This document shows positions 1 to 8,342 of a stretch of 64,000 bases of DNA, one piece after another. Origin of the DNA: Mycolicibacterium bacteremicum (GTDB lineage Bacteria; Actinomycetota; Actinomycetes; Mycobacteriales; Mycobacteriaceae). The number at the start of each line of letters is the position of its first letter. The stretch's first letter is position 1. Location: contig NZ_MVHJ01000003.1 of NCBI RefSeq assembly GCF_002086115.1, positions 1 through 64,000 on the forward strand, in the 5' to 3' direction. The notes under the pieces are model-generated. The model ran no database searches. It saw only the letters and a list, made by a program, of their open reading frames with translations, and was not told the DNA's origin. The translations under genes and the position numbers were made by a program.

Positions 1-1
1 C

Positions 2-298
2 CGCATCAACTACCACCACCGCCCCGAACTCCTCCGACACCCGCCGCACGACCGATCGCAATGGGCCGACCGGGCCGAACAACTCGACCGGCTACTGGCA
101 CCACCGGCGAACGAGCCCGACTACGACACCGCACCCGACCTACGCGGAATCGACACCGAACCACCCTGGGAGCAAGACGACTACATCGACGAAACCGCAC
201 TCCTGAGAGAAAGCCGCTTCATCGGCGCCGAACTCGACTTCTGGCAGATCATCACCACCAACCACACCACAAGCAGCGTCGGGCTGCGCAGCCCGTGA
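2..298 (+). CDS. C-terminal fragment of an unrecognised protein, cut by the window edge
   Basis: An open frame enters from the left edge and stops at TGA 296-298, giving 98 residues of C-terminus that begin RINYHHRPELLRH and end in a hydrophilic, Asp/Glu-rich tail. I do not recognise a catalytic domain in what is visible. Codon use differs from the neighbours: third positions are A or C far more often than G (CTA, CGA, GGA, GCA), and the coding strand is C-rich. That style is familiar to me from mycobacterial DUF222/13E12 HNH-endonuclease genes, which makes such a protein a guess and nothing more. It converges on the universal stress gene, whose stop codon lies 8 bp away. Confidence 0.45.
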   Translation, partial: RINYHHRPELLRHPPHDRSQWADRAEQLDRLLAPPANEPDYDTAPDLRGIDTEPPWEQDDYIDETALLRESRFIGAELDFWQIITTNHTTSSVGLRSP

Positions 299-306
299 CC
301 CGCGCA

Positions 307-699
307 TCACTCCGCGGGTTTGACCGCCAACACCGGTTTCGGGCATTCCAGGATCAGCTTCTGCGCGACGCTGCCCAGCAGCAATTTGCCCACCGGACTG
401 CGGTGCCGGATGCCCACCACCAACAGCTCGGCCTCGGGCCGGTCCATCGCGGTCAGCAGTTCGTCGACTGCGTCGACGCCGACGGGCTGGCGCAACTCGA
501 ACTCGACACCGCACTCGGCGAGCCGCGCCTCGACATCGCGTACCTCCGCACCGCCGGCGAACCGCGAATCGACATAGGCCTCACCCGATGTCGAGTTCAC
601 CACCAGCAGATCGGTGTTGCGGAGCTTGGCCTCGGTGATGCCGTGTTCGAGAGCGGCGTGACCGAACTGGTCTGCGGTGTAACCGATGACGATCGTCAT
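307..699 (-). CDS. Universal stress protein (UspA fold), last gene of the tct operon
   Basis: The 130-residue product is a single Usp domain, beginning [20 protein letters not shown]. The C-terminal half carries the family nucleotide-loop pattern as [20 protein letters not shown] followed by the final beta strand KPVLAVKP. The single-domain length is typical of a stand-alone Usp. The ATG at 697-699 overlaps the tctA stop in an ATGA, so translation is probably coupled to the transporter. This start is preferred to the longer upstream frame, whose N-terminus reads into tctA. A Usp attached to a substrate transporter suggests a regulatory or ATP-sensing accessory role, which is inference. Confidence 0.85.
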   Translation of the reverse strand: MTIVIGYTADQFGHAALEHGITEAKLRNTDLLVVNSTSGEAYVDSRFAGGAEVRDVEARLAECGVEFELRQPVGVDAVDELLTAMDRPEAELLVVGIRHRSPVGKLLLGSVAQKLILECPKPVLAVKPAE

Positions 700-2237
700 G
701 CCTGGCCCGCCTTTTCTTTCTGGTCCTTGTCGTCCTCGACGATCAGCAGACTCTCCTCGCTGCGGTTGAGCAACCGCAGCACCAACGGGGCCAACAACAG
801 CAACGCCATCAGCACGTAGGTCACGATCGCGACCGGCTCGGTGAACAGGCTGCCCCATTCACCACCGCCGAGCTGCAGGCTCTGCCGCAGCTGCCGTTCG
901 ATGCGCGGCCCCAGGATGACACCGATGATCAGGGGCAGCACCGGAAGTCCGAACCGCCGCATCATCAGACCCATCAGGCCGAAGATGAGCAGCAGCAACA
1001 GATCGAGCGGCTGCAGGTTGACCGCGAACGCGCCGAGCGCAGCGAAGAACAGGATGCCGGCGTACAGATACGGCCGCGGGGTCCGCAGCAGCTTCGCCCA
1101 CAGCGGTGCCAGCGGCAGGTTCAGCGCCAGCAACATGAGGTTACCGATGAACAGGCTCGCGATCAGCGTCCAGATCAGCAGCGGTTCCTTCTCGAACAGC
1201 GTGGGTCCGGGCTGGATACCGTAGGACACGAACGCGGTCAGCATGACGGCCGCGGTGGCGTTTGTGGGCAGGCCCAGCGACAGCATCGGCACGAGAGTGC
1301 CTGCGGCCGAGGCGTTGTTGGCCGCTTCAGGACCCGCCACACCCTCGATGGCGCCCTTGCCGAACTCCTCGGGATGCTTGCTCAGCTTCTTTTCGGTGAT
1401 GTAGCTCAGGAAGGTCGGCAGCTCCGCACCACCGGCCGGCAGCGCACCGAACGGGAAACCGTAGGCGGTGCCGCGCAACCACGGCTTCCATGACCGCTTC
1501 CAGTCACTCTTGCCCATCCAGGGCCGCCCGACCGGGATGACGTCGGCGGGGCGCCGGCGCAGATGTGCACACACCCACAGCGCCTCGCCGACGGCGAACA
1601 CCGCGACGGCGATGACGACGATATCGATACCGTCGGCCAGCAGCGGCACCCCGAAGGTGGCGCGGTTCTGACCGGTCAGCGAGTCGATACCGACGATGCC
1701 GATCGCCAGACCCAGCAGCAGCGAGATCAGGCCCCGGATCTTCGAGGACCCCAGCACCGCGGTCACCGCGACGAGCGCGAACAGCATGATCGCCAGGTAC
1801 GACGGCGCACCCAGGGTCACCGCGAACCGGGACACCACCGGCGCGAACGCGGCCAGCAGCACGGTACCGATCGCCCCCGCCACGAACGAGCCGATCGCCG
1901 CGGTCGCCAGCGCCTGTGCGGCGCGCCCGGCCTTGGCCATCTTGTTGCCCTCGATGGCGGTGATCACCGATGACGACTCACCCGGTGTGTTCAGCAAGAT
2001 CGAGGTTGTCGAGCCGCCGTACATACCGCCGTAGAAGATGCCGGCGAACATGATGAACGCCGCGCTCGGGCTCACGTTGTAGGTGATCGGCAGCAGCAGT
2101 GCCACCGTCATCGCGGGACCGATACCCGGTAGCACGCCGACCGCGGTGCCCAGCAGCACACCGATGGCCGCGTAGAGCAGATTCATCGGGGTGGCCGCCT
2201 CGGCGAACCCCTGCAGGAGCCAGTCGAAGTTCTCCAT
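696..2237 (-). CDS. tctA: Tripartite tricarboxylate transporter, large membrane subunit TctA
   Basis: A 513-residue polytopic membrane protein of normal TctA length. Its Gly/Pro-rich N-terminal signature ([17 protein letters not shown], about residues 38-54) and the loop [18 protein letters not shown] (about 73-90) are the hallmarks of the family; a second glycine-rich region lies near residue 265. TctA is the large permease subunit that works with TctB and the periplasmic-type binding protein TctC to import citrate-like or other carboxylates by secondary transport. It starts with ATG directly after the tctB stop and overlaps the Usp gene by 4 bp, so the four genes form one operon. The substrate cannot be read from the sequence. 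Confidence 0.95.
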   Translation of the reverse strand: MENFDWLLQGFAEAATPMNLLYAAIGVLLGTAVGVLPGIGPAMTVALLLPITYNVSPSAAFIMFAGIFYGGMYGGSTTSILLNTPGESSSVITAIEGNKMAKAGRAAQALATAAIGSFVAGAIGTVLLAAFAPVVSRFAVTLGAPSYLAIMLFALVAVTAVLGSSKIRGLISLLLGLAIGIVGIDSLTGQNRATFGVPLLADGIDIVVIAVAVFAVGEALWVCAHLRRRPADVIPVGRPWMGKSDWKRSWKPWLRGTAYGFPFGALPAGGAELPTFLSYITEKKLSKHPEEFGKGAIEGVAGPEAANNASAAGTLVPMLSLGLPTNATAAVMLTAFVSYGIQPGPTLFEKEPLLIWTLIASLFIGNLMLLALNLPLAPLWAKLLRTPRPYLYAGILFFAALGAFAVNLQPLDLLLLLIFGLMGLMMRRFGLPVLPLIIGVILGPRIERQLRQSLQLGGGEWGSLFTEPVAIVTYVLMALLLLAPLVLRLLNRSEESLLIVEDDKDQKEKAGQA

Positions 2238-2750
2238 CTACAGAATCCCATCCAAGATGCCTGCGGGCAGCGGGATTCCGAGCCCGGAGTAGAACGCGTA
2301 GAAGCTGACCAGCGCCAGCACCACGCCGATCACGATGTTGCGCACGTAATGCCGGCTGCCCAGCACGGTCGCGCAACCGGCGAAGAACAGCGCGCTGGTG
2401 ATCGCCCAGCCCAGTGGGTTGACCAGGACGATCAGCATGACGAACAGCCCGATCAGCAGACCGACGGTCCGCCAGTCGCTGGGCATATCGGGATCGATGT
2501 CCTCGCCGGCGTCCGCCTCACCCCGGGACCCGCGCGGGATCGCGATGGCCAGCACGACGGCCATCACCAACAGCCCGGTGCCGATGAGGATCGGAAAGAA
2601 CCGTGGCCCAATGGGATCGACCTCGGCGTAGCCGCCGGGCATGGTCAGCGCATCGTAGATCAGGAAGGCGCCGACGGCGACCATCACCGCGCAGACGACA
2701 TATTGCGCATAGTCGGGCCGGACCTTGTCGGTCTGCACGTCGGTACTCAC
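2238..2750 (-). CDS. tctB: Tripartite tricarboxylate transporter, small membrane subunit TctB
   Basis: A 170-residue protein with four predicted membrane segments: about residues 17-34, 50-70, 95-125 (two close together) and 135-165. It also has the TctB-like DPIGPRFFPILIGTGLL stretch after the first segment. TctB is the poorly conserved small subunit that pairs with TctA. It begins with GTG at 2748-2750, overlapping the tctC stop in a GTGA, and its TAG stop abuts the tctA ATG with no gap. Both arrangements indicate translational coupling. Identification depends as much on position between tctC and tctA as on sequence. Confidence 0.9.
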   Translation of the reverse strand: MSTDVQTDKVRPDYAQYVVCAVMVAVGAFLIYDALTMPGGYAEVDPIGPRFFPILIGTGLLVMAVVLAIAIPRGSRGEADAGEDIDPDMPSDWRTVGLLIGLFVMLIVLVNPLGWAITSALFFAGCATVLGSRHYVRNIVIGVVLALVSFYAFYSGLGIPLPAGILDGIL

Positions 2751-3742
2751 ACCAACCCCAGATCGGTCAGCGTCGTCTCAACCCGTCGATCCTGTTCGGC
2801 CAGGAACTCCTCGAATGCGGGACCGGTCATGAATGCATCCGTCCACCCGTTCTTCACCAGCGCTTCCTTCCATGCGTCGGTTTTGTGCAGCTCTTCCAGA
2901 ACCTTCACCATGGCGTCGCGGTCGGAATCAGAGATCCCTGGCGGCGCAAGGATTCCGCGCCAGTTGGTGAAGGTCAGATCGATACCGGCCTCCTTCAACG
3001 TCGGCGCGTCGATACCCTCGACGCGCTCGTCTCCGGACACCGCGAGCACCCGGACCTGACCGGCCTCGATCTGGTCGACGTACTCCCCCAGCCCGGACGT
3101 GCCTGCCGCGATCTTGTTGCCCAGCAGTGCGGTCAGCAGATCGCCGCCGCCGTCGTAGGAGATGAAGTTGACCTTGGTCGGGTCCACACCGACGGCCTTG
3201 GCGGTCTCCATCGGGAACAGGTGGTCCGGTCCGCCGGGGTTGGATCCGCCGCCGACGGACACCCTGGCGGGGTCGGCTTTCCACGCGTCGACAAAATCCT
3301 GGACCGTCTTGAAGGGCGAATCGGCAGGCACCAGGATGCCTTCCTGCTCCTCGACGACCTTGGCCAACGCAGTGGCATCCGAGGCGCGGGCGGTGGATCC
3401 GTTGGTGAACACCGCGCCGACCACGCCGAGGCCCATCATCATCATCAGGTCGCCGTTGCCACGCTCGTTCATCAGGCGCGCCATCGCCACCGTGCCGCCG
3501 GCACCGATCACGTTGAACACCTCGACGCGGCCGGTGATCTTGTCGTCTTCCATGATCTTGACCGCGGTGCGGGCGGTGAGGTCATACCCGCCGCCAGGGC
3601 TGTTCGGCACCATCATCCGCAGCCGGTGCAGGCCGGACTCGTCGCCGCGGGTCACCCCGCACGCGGAAAGCAGAAGTGCGGCGATCACGGCGATCACCAC
3701 CGATATCCTCAGCCGTCGGCCACTGGATTGCCGTACGAACAT
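2747..3742 (-). CDS. tctC: Tripartite tricarboxylate transporter, substrate-binding lipoprotein TctC
   Basis: The 331-residue product opens with a basic stretch, a hydrophobic core and the lipobox LLLSAC, so it should be a lipid-anchored extracytoplasmic binding protein. The mature part follows the Bug/TctC pattern: VPNSPGGGYDLTART near the start (carboxylate-binding loop), NVIGAGGTVAM, and later GGSNPGGPDH. The ATG at 3740-3742 is chosen because a GGGGA Shine-Dalgarno stands just ahead of it; an ATG 15 bp further upstream has none. It is the first gene of the tctCBA-usp operon and lies head to head with the sensor kinase that probably controls it. Confidence 0.92.
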   Translation of the reverse strand: MFVRQSSGRRLRISVVIAVIAALLLSACGVTRGDESGLHRLRMMVPNSPGGGYDLTARTAVKIMEDDKITGRVEVFNVIGAGGTVAMARLMNERGNGDLMMMMGLGVVGAVFTNGSTARASDATALAKVVEEQEGILVPADSPFKTVQDFVDAWKADPARVSVGGGSNPGGPDHLFPMETAKAVGVDPTKVNFISYDGGGDLLTALLGNKIAAGTSGLGEYVDQIEAGQVRVLAVSGDERVEGIDAPTLKEAGIDLTFTNWRGILAPPGISDSDRDAMVKVLEELHKTDAWKEALVKNGWTDAFMTGPAFEEFLAEQDRRVETTLTDLGLV

Positions 3743-3806
3743 GTCGTCCCCAATCATTTGTGATGCTCAGCAATACTGGACCTCACGGGTGACTCAGGTC
3801 ACTCAT
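3743..3806. promoter_or_regulatory. Divergent control region between tctC and the sensor kinase, with a palindrome
   Basis: Only 64 bp separate the two divergent starts, so both promoters and any operator must lie here or in the coding ends. The sequence contains the dyad GTGAC-TCAG-GTCAC at 3789-3802 and a smaller dyad TGCT-C-AGCA around 3764-3772. The first is a reasonable candidate operator for the response regulator encoded at 5512. An AATACT block at 3772-3777 could serve as a -10 for the kinase gene. These assignments are by eye only. Confidence 0.4.
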
Positions 3807-5519
3807 ATGGACGCAAAGGAAGTTTTGGTCATTAAGAACACGAGTTGGGGTCGCAGCCTGGCCGGCCAGTTCCTGGCATTCCAGCTCGTCGTCGTCGCCG
3901 TCGTGCTGGTGGCGGTGGCCGCCGTCTCGGTCGCCCAGTCCACCAGCGAGTTCCGCGAGGTGCGGGGACAGCGGATGATCGCGGTGGCCGAGAACATGGC
4001 GTCCACCCCGATCGTGCGCGAGCGCTACGCCGATCCCTTCGCCGCGACGGTTCTGGCACCGGAGGTGGACCGCGCGGTGTCGCTGTCGGGTGCCAGCCTG
4101 GCCGAGATCATCGGTCCCGACGGCACGGTGCGGGCGTCGTCCGATCCGTCCCGGGTCGGCGCGGGAACCGATCTCGGGCCGAGCCGGGCCGACGAGGGCC
4201 GCGCCTGGTTCGGCGATGCTGATGTCGACGGCGTGCACAGCCTCGTCGGCCAGGTCCCCGTGCTGTCCTCTGATGGCGAGGTACTGGCGATCGCCTCCGT
4301 CAGCGAGGGTTATCCGTCGGTATGGGAGCTGCTCAGCGGTGCCGGTGAGCGCCTGTTCTTCTACCTGAGCCTGGGAGCGGTGCTCGGTCTGGCGGCGTCC
4401 TGGCTGCTGTCGCGCCGCATCAAACGGCACACTCGTGGGCTGGAGGTGGCCGAGATCGCCGGCCTGGCCGACCACCGGGAAGCTCTGCTGCACAGCATCC
4501 GTGAGGGTGTGGTCGCGGTGAACACCGACGGCATCATCACCGTCGTCAACGACAGTGCGCAGCGGCTGCTGGGCATCGGGGCGGACGCGGTGGGCCGGCG
4601 CGTCGACGAGGTCGGGCTGGAACCGGCGGTCGTGGAGTTCCTGTTGTCCGGCTCCGGCGGGCACGCCGACGAACACGACGTGGTGATCGCCACCCGCAGC
4701 CGGGTGCTGGCGCTCAACCGCAGCACGGCACGCAGTCAGGGGCGCCGCTTCGGTACCGTCACCACGATGCGTGACAGCACCGAACTGGCCGCCCTGCAGG
4801 CGCAGCTGTCCTCACACCGCAGTGTCACCGACACGCTGCGGGCACAGACCCACGAGTTCGCCAACCAGCTGCACACCATCTCCGGTCTGGTCCAGCTGGG
4901 TGAGTTCGACGCGGTGCACGATCTGGTGGGCACCCTGACGCGGCGGCGCGCCGCGATCAACGATGCTGTCACTCAACGGGTTTCCGATCCGGCGGTAGCC
5001 GCCCTGCTGATCGCCAAGACCTCACTGGCCGCCGAGAGCGGGGTGACGCTGACCCTGGACGCCGACAGCCACCTGGCTGCGCTGTCGCCGGCGCTGGCCA
5101 CGGATGTGATCACCGTGTTGGGCAACCTGATCGACAACGCGGTGGAGGCCTCGGTCGGCTCCGAACGGGCCCGGGTCACCGTCCGCATCGAGGATGGCGA
5201 CGGACTGGCCATCGCGGTGTCCGACACCGGTCCGGGTGTGCCGCAATCACTTCGCGAGGAGATCTTCGCACGGGGGGTGACATCCAAGTCGGCGGGTGGT
5301 CCGGCCGAACAGCGCGGTATCGGCCTGGCGCTGGTCCGGCTGGTGACCGCGCAGCACGGCGGGCGCGCCGAGATCAGCGATGCTCCCGGCGGTGGGGCGT
5401 CGTTCGCGGTGCGGCTGCCGGGAAACAAGCCCCGGGCGAGCGCAGCGACGGGAAATACATCCCGGGCGAGCGCAGCGACGGGAAACAACCCCCGGGCGAG
5501 CGAGGTGCCCGGTGCGTGA
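3807..5519 (+). CDS. Sensor histidine kinase of the CitA/DcuS type, presumed regulator of tctCBA
   Basis: This 570-residue membrane kinase has a transmembrane helix at about 21-42, an extracellular PAS/Cache-like sensor (about 43-180), a second helix at about 184-202 and a cytoplasmic PAS domain (about 225-330). A SpoOB-type dimerisation helix follows with the phospho-acceptor His349 in THEFANQLHTISG. The ATPase domain shows the N box (N440, N444), DTGPGV (473-478) and GIGLALV (504-510). The layout matches carboxylate sensors such as CitA, DcuS and DctS. Its position opposite tctC, and an 8-bp overlap with the response regulator, support control of tricarboxylate uptake. The start ATG 3807 has a weak ribosome site; a few residues are uncertain. 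The last 30 residues are a repeat-derived tail. Confidence 0.9.
   Translation: MDAKEVLVIKNTSWGRSLAGQFLAFQLVVVAVVLVAVAAVSVAQSTSEFREVRGQRMIAVAENMASTPIVRERYADPFAATVLAPEVDRAVSLSGASLAEIIGPDGTVRASSDPSRVGAGTDLGPSRADEGRAWFGDADVDGVHSLVGQVPVLSSDGEVLAIASVSEGYPSVWELLSGAGERLFFYLSLGAVLGLAASWLLSRRIKRHTRGLEVAEIAGLADHREALLHSIREGVVAVNTDGIITVVNDSAQRLLGIGADAVGRRVDEVGLEPAVVEFLLSGSGGHADEHDVVIATRSRVLALNRSTARSQGRRFGTVTTMRDSTELAALQAQLSSHRSVTDTLRAQTHEFANQLHTISGLVQLGEFDAVHDLVGTLTRRRAAINDAVTQRVSDPAVAALLIAKTSLAAESGVTLTLDADSHLAALSPALATDVITVLGNLIDNAVEASVGSERARVTVRIEDGDGLAIAVSDTGPGVPQSLREEIFARGVTSKSAGGPAEQRGIGLALVRLVTAQHGGRAEISDAPGGGASFAVRLPGNKPRASAATGNTSRASAATGNNPRASEVPGA
5421..5510 (+). repeat. Three tandem 30-bp repeats at the 3' end of the sensor kinase gene
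   Basis: Three consecutive units (5421-5450, 5451-5480, 5481-5510) share GGAAA, CCCGGGCGAGCG and, in the first two, CAGCGACG. The period is 30 bp, so the frame is kept and the protein gains three copies of a 10-residue unit of the form N-x-x-RAS-x-x-x-G. The third unit diverges at its end, just before the response regulator's GTG at 5512. The repeat lies after the ATPase domain ends, so it probably adds a disordered tail. Confidence 0.9.
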
Positions 5520-6180
5520 CGTCCTGATCGTCGACGACGACTTCATGGTCGCCGAGATCCACCGCCGATTCGTCGAGCGCATCGACGGTTTCCGTCCGGT
5601 CGCGGTGGCCCGCAACGGCAGCGAGGCGCTGACGGCCGCCGCCGACCTACGCCCGGCGCTGATCCTGTTGGACGTGTACCTGCCGGACATGACCGGTCTG
5701 GAGGTGCTGCACCGACTGCGTGCCCACGGCGACCACGTCGGCGTCATCATGATCACCGCAGCCCGCGAGCTCGACACTGTGCGGGGTGCGTTGGACGGCG
5801 GCGCCGCGGACTACCTGATCAAACCGTTCGAGTTCGATCAGCTGCAGACGAAATTGGCGTCCTTCGCCACCCGTGCCGATGCGCTGGCTGCCGAGGGCGG
5901 CGCGGACCAGACGATGGTCGACGCGCTGTTCGGCGGCGCAGGCGCACCCGAGGCACCGGAGGTACTGCCCAAGGGCCTGGGCGCCGAGACCGGCCGGTTG
6001 GTGCTCGACGCCGTCCGCGGCGCCGGTGAGGTGTCGGCCGCCGAATGCGCCGACCTGGTCGGGATCTCCCGGGTGAGCGCCCGGCGCTATCTGGAGCATT
6101 ACCTGAGCACCGGCGTGCTGGAGCTGCGGCTGCAGTATGGCTCCGGCCGCCCGGAGCGGCGCTACCGGACGGCCGGATGA
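5512..6180 (+). CDS. Response regulator of the CitB/DcuR type
   Basis: The 222-residue protein has an N-terminal receiver domain with the acidic pocket D8-D9-D10, phospho-acceptor Asp54 in LILLDVYLPDM, and the conserved Lys in YLIKPFEF. A linker leads to a C-terminal helix-turn-helix of the CitB family (about residues 165-215: SAAECADLVGISRVSARRYL). Members control carboxylate uptake and metabolism. It starts at GTG 5512, overlapping the kinase gene by 8 bp and reading into a different frame, so the pair is co-translated. The likely target is the divergent tctCBA-usp promoter, which is inference from gene order. Confidence 0.92.
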   Translation: MRDVLIVDDDFMVAEIHRRFVERIDGFRPVAVARNGSEALTAAADLRPALILLDVYLPDMTGLEVLHRLRAHGDHVGVIMITAARELDTVRGALDGGAADYLIKPFEFDQLQTKLASFATRADALAAEGGADQTMVDALFGGAGAPEAPEVLPKGLGAETGRLVLDAVRGAGEVSAAECADLVGISRVSARRYLEHYLSTGVLELRLQYGSGRPERRYRTAG

Positions 6181-6196
6181 CGAGTAGATTCTCGGT

Positions 6197-6925
6197 GTGG
6201 CACGCACCGTCCTCTTCCTCTACAACGACCCCATCGCCACCGAGGCAATGCTCGGCAACGCCTTCGCCGACGCCGGATACGACGTGGCGACCTTCGAGGT
6301 GGTCCCGGCCGACCGTGCCGACGCACCCGCGCTGCACGTGGAGTTCCCCGACCCCACCGACTACGACGTCATCGTTCCGCTCGGCGCCCGCTGGCCGGTG
6401 TACGACGAGAAGCTGAAATCGACCTGGGTCGGTGCGCAGACCAAGCTGGTGCTCGACGCCGCTGCGGCCGGCATCCCGACGCTGGGTGTCTGCTTCGGCG
6501 GACAGCTGCTGGCACAGGCATTCGGTGCAAGGGTGTCACGGTCGGATCTGCCCGAGATCGGTTGGTATGACGTGGAATCGGATCAGCCGGAGTTGATCCC
6601 CCCGGGGCCGTGGTTCGAGTGGCATTTCGACCGTTTCACACTGCCGCCCGGGGCGACCGAGATCGCCAGGACAGCAAGCGCAGTGCAGGCCTTCGCGCTG
6701 GGTCGCGCCGTCGGACTGCAGTTCCATCCCGAGCTCGACCCCGGTCTGCTGGAACTGTGGCTCGACGACGACCGCGACGCCGGCGAGGCGGGGTTGCTGG
6801 GGGTCAGCCACGATGATCTGCGTACCCGCACCGCGGAACTGCACGATGATGCGGGCCGCCGGATCCGGGCTCTGGTCAACGGATTTCTGACCTACACCGC
6901 GCGTCAGCCGTGCCCGAGTTCGTGA
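6197..6925 (+). CDS. Class I glutamine amidotransferase-like protein
   Basis: The 242-residue product is a triad-type GATase domain. The nucleophile elbow is GVCFGGQLLAQAFG (Cys near residue 98) and the catalytic His-x-Glu is in LQFHPELDPG (about residue 176). No synthetase domain is fused, and there is no obvious partner next door. It resembles the stand-alone amidotransferases related to GuaA that act on small metabolites, and the acceptor is unknown. It starts at GTG 6197, 16 bp after the response regulator stop. Its 3' end overlaps the converging SDR gene by 22 bp. Confidence 0.85.
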   Translation: MARTVLFLYNDPIATEAMLGNAFADAGYDVATFEVVPADRADAPALHVEFPDPTDYDVIVPLGARWPVYDEKLKSTWVGAQTKLVLDAAAAGIPTLGVCFGGQLLAQAFGARVSRSDLPEIGWYDVESDQPELIPPGPWFEWHFDRFTLPPGATEIARTASAVQAFALGRAVGLQFHPELDPGLLELWLDDDRDAGEAGLLGVSHDDLRTRTAELHDDAGRRIRALVNGFLTYTARQPCPSS

Positions 6926-8253
6926 GACAACGCCGCGGCCACGGTTGGCCGGCGGAACCGGTGGCCGCGCGCCTCCAGCTTGGCAGGCACCACGCGCTGG
7001 TCTGCCTCGGCCAGTTCACGGGCGCCCTGGGCCCCGAGCAACAGTTTCGGTCCGAACGACGGCACCGGTAACAGCGTCGGGCGGTGCAGCACCTTGCCGA
7101 GCGCGGCGGTGTATTCGGTGTTGCGCACCGGATTTGGTGCCACCGCGTTGACGGGACCGCTGAGCTCGGCGTCATACAGCGCGCGATGGTAGACGTCGAG
7201 CAGGTCGTCGAGACCGATCCAGGCCAGCCACTGTGTCCCGCTGCCCAGGCGGCCGCCCAGCCCGGCGGCGAACAACGGTCGCATCAGTCGCAGGGTGCCG
7301 CCGTTGGCGGATTGCACCACCCCGGTCCGGATGTTGACGACCCGCAGCCCCGCATCGGCGGCCGGTGCTGTCGCGGCCTCCCAGTCGGCGACCACATCGG
7401 CCAGGAAACCGTCTCCGCGGCCGGCGTCCTCGGTGAGCAGTGAGTCGCCCCGCTGATATCCGTAGAATCCGACGGCCGACGCGCTGACGAAGATACGTGG
7501 TCCGTCCTCGGACGCGGCCGCCACCTCGGCCAGCGCGCGCGTCGGCCCGATCCGACTGTCGCGGATCGCCTTTCGATGCGAATCGGTGAACCGCCCAGCG
7601 ATCGATGCGCCGGCCAGATGCACGACGGCATCGACACCGCTGAGCAGATCTTTCACTGGATGGTCCGGATTCCAGTGCCGCTCATCGGGTTTGGTTGCCG
7701 ACCCGCGAACCAACCGGATGACGCGGTGGCCGCCGCTGGTCAGGAATGCGCTCAACGCGGTGCCGACCAGGCCGGACGCCCCGGTGACGGCAATGGTCAT
7801 CGGTTCCATCCCCGCGGCGGCGGCATCACGGTGCGCGGCCAGGTCTTCGGCGAGTTGGGTGTGCCGGTAGACGAACATCGGCCGCAGTGCCGCGGCCGGA
7901 ACCACGGTCTCCACCCGGTCGGACACCCGGGTACCGGAACCCTCGGCGGCGAAATCGTGGGTGTGCCGCCAGGTGCCCACCGCACGCACCGGCCAGGTGA
8001 TCGGCCCGTCGCTGGACAGCGCATCGACGAAGCGGTGCGGCGGGTCGTATTCGTCGGCCTGGTGCTGCGCGACCCAGCGCAACCCGCCCGGCAGGCCGAG
8101 AACGGCCTGACCGTCGGCGAGTGAGGTGGTCTCGGCGACCACCGTCATCGGCTGCCATGGCGGAACGAGCCGGCGCATCGCGCCGGGGCGGGCGTGCCAG
8201 GCGAAGACGTCGTCGATCCGGTGCGGGACGACACTGTCGAACTCGATGCTCAT
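6904..8253 (-). CDS. SRPBCC domain fused to a TIGR01777-type SDR epimerase
   Basis: Residues 1 to about 150 of this 449-residue protein look like an SRPBCC (START-like ligand-binding) domain, beginning MSIEFDSVVPHRIDDVFAWH. Residue 153 onward is an NAD(P)-binding epimerase of the TIGR01777 family. It carries the Rossmann motif VTGASGLVGTALSAFL, the SASAVGFYG block in place of the usual SDR Ser, and the family C-terminal DUF1731 region (RGHRFRRPTV). M. tuberculosis Rv2216 is the single-domain relative I know; the N-terminal addition could present a hydrophobic substrate. ATG 8253 is chosen because it starts the SRPBCC domain. A longer frame upstream is low-complexity and lacks support. Confidence 0.85.
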   Translation of the reverse strand: MSIEFDSVVPHRIDDVFAWHARPGAMRRLVPPWQPMTVVAETTSLADGQAVLGLPGGLRWVAQHQADEYDPPHRFVDALSSDGPITWPVRAVGTWRHTHDFAAEGSGTRVSDRVETVVPAAALRPMFVYRHTQLAEDLAAHRDAAAAGMEPMTIAVTGASGLVGTALSAFLTSGGHRVIRLVRGSATKPDERHWNPDHPVKDLLSGVDAVVHLAGASIAGRFTDSHRKAIRDSRIGPTRALAEVAAASEDGPRIFVSASAVGFYGYQRGDSLLTEDAGRGDGFLADVVADWEAATAPAADAGLRVVNIRTGVVQSANGGTLRLMRPLFAAGLGGRLGSGTQWLAWIGLDDLLDVYHRALYDAELSGPVNAVAPNPVRNTEYTAALGKVLHRPTLLPVPSFGPKLLLGAQGARELAEADQRVVPAKLEARGHRFRRPTVAAALSHELGHG

Positions 8254-8342
8254 GCTTCGGTCCGATCGGTTGATTTCACGGGCGTGGGGGTACCCACCGG
8301 CCACACCGTGGAAACCACGCGACGACGTCGAAAAGCACTGCC

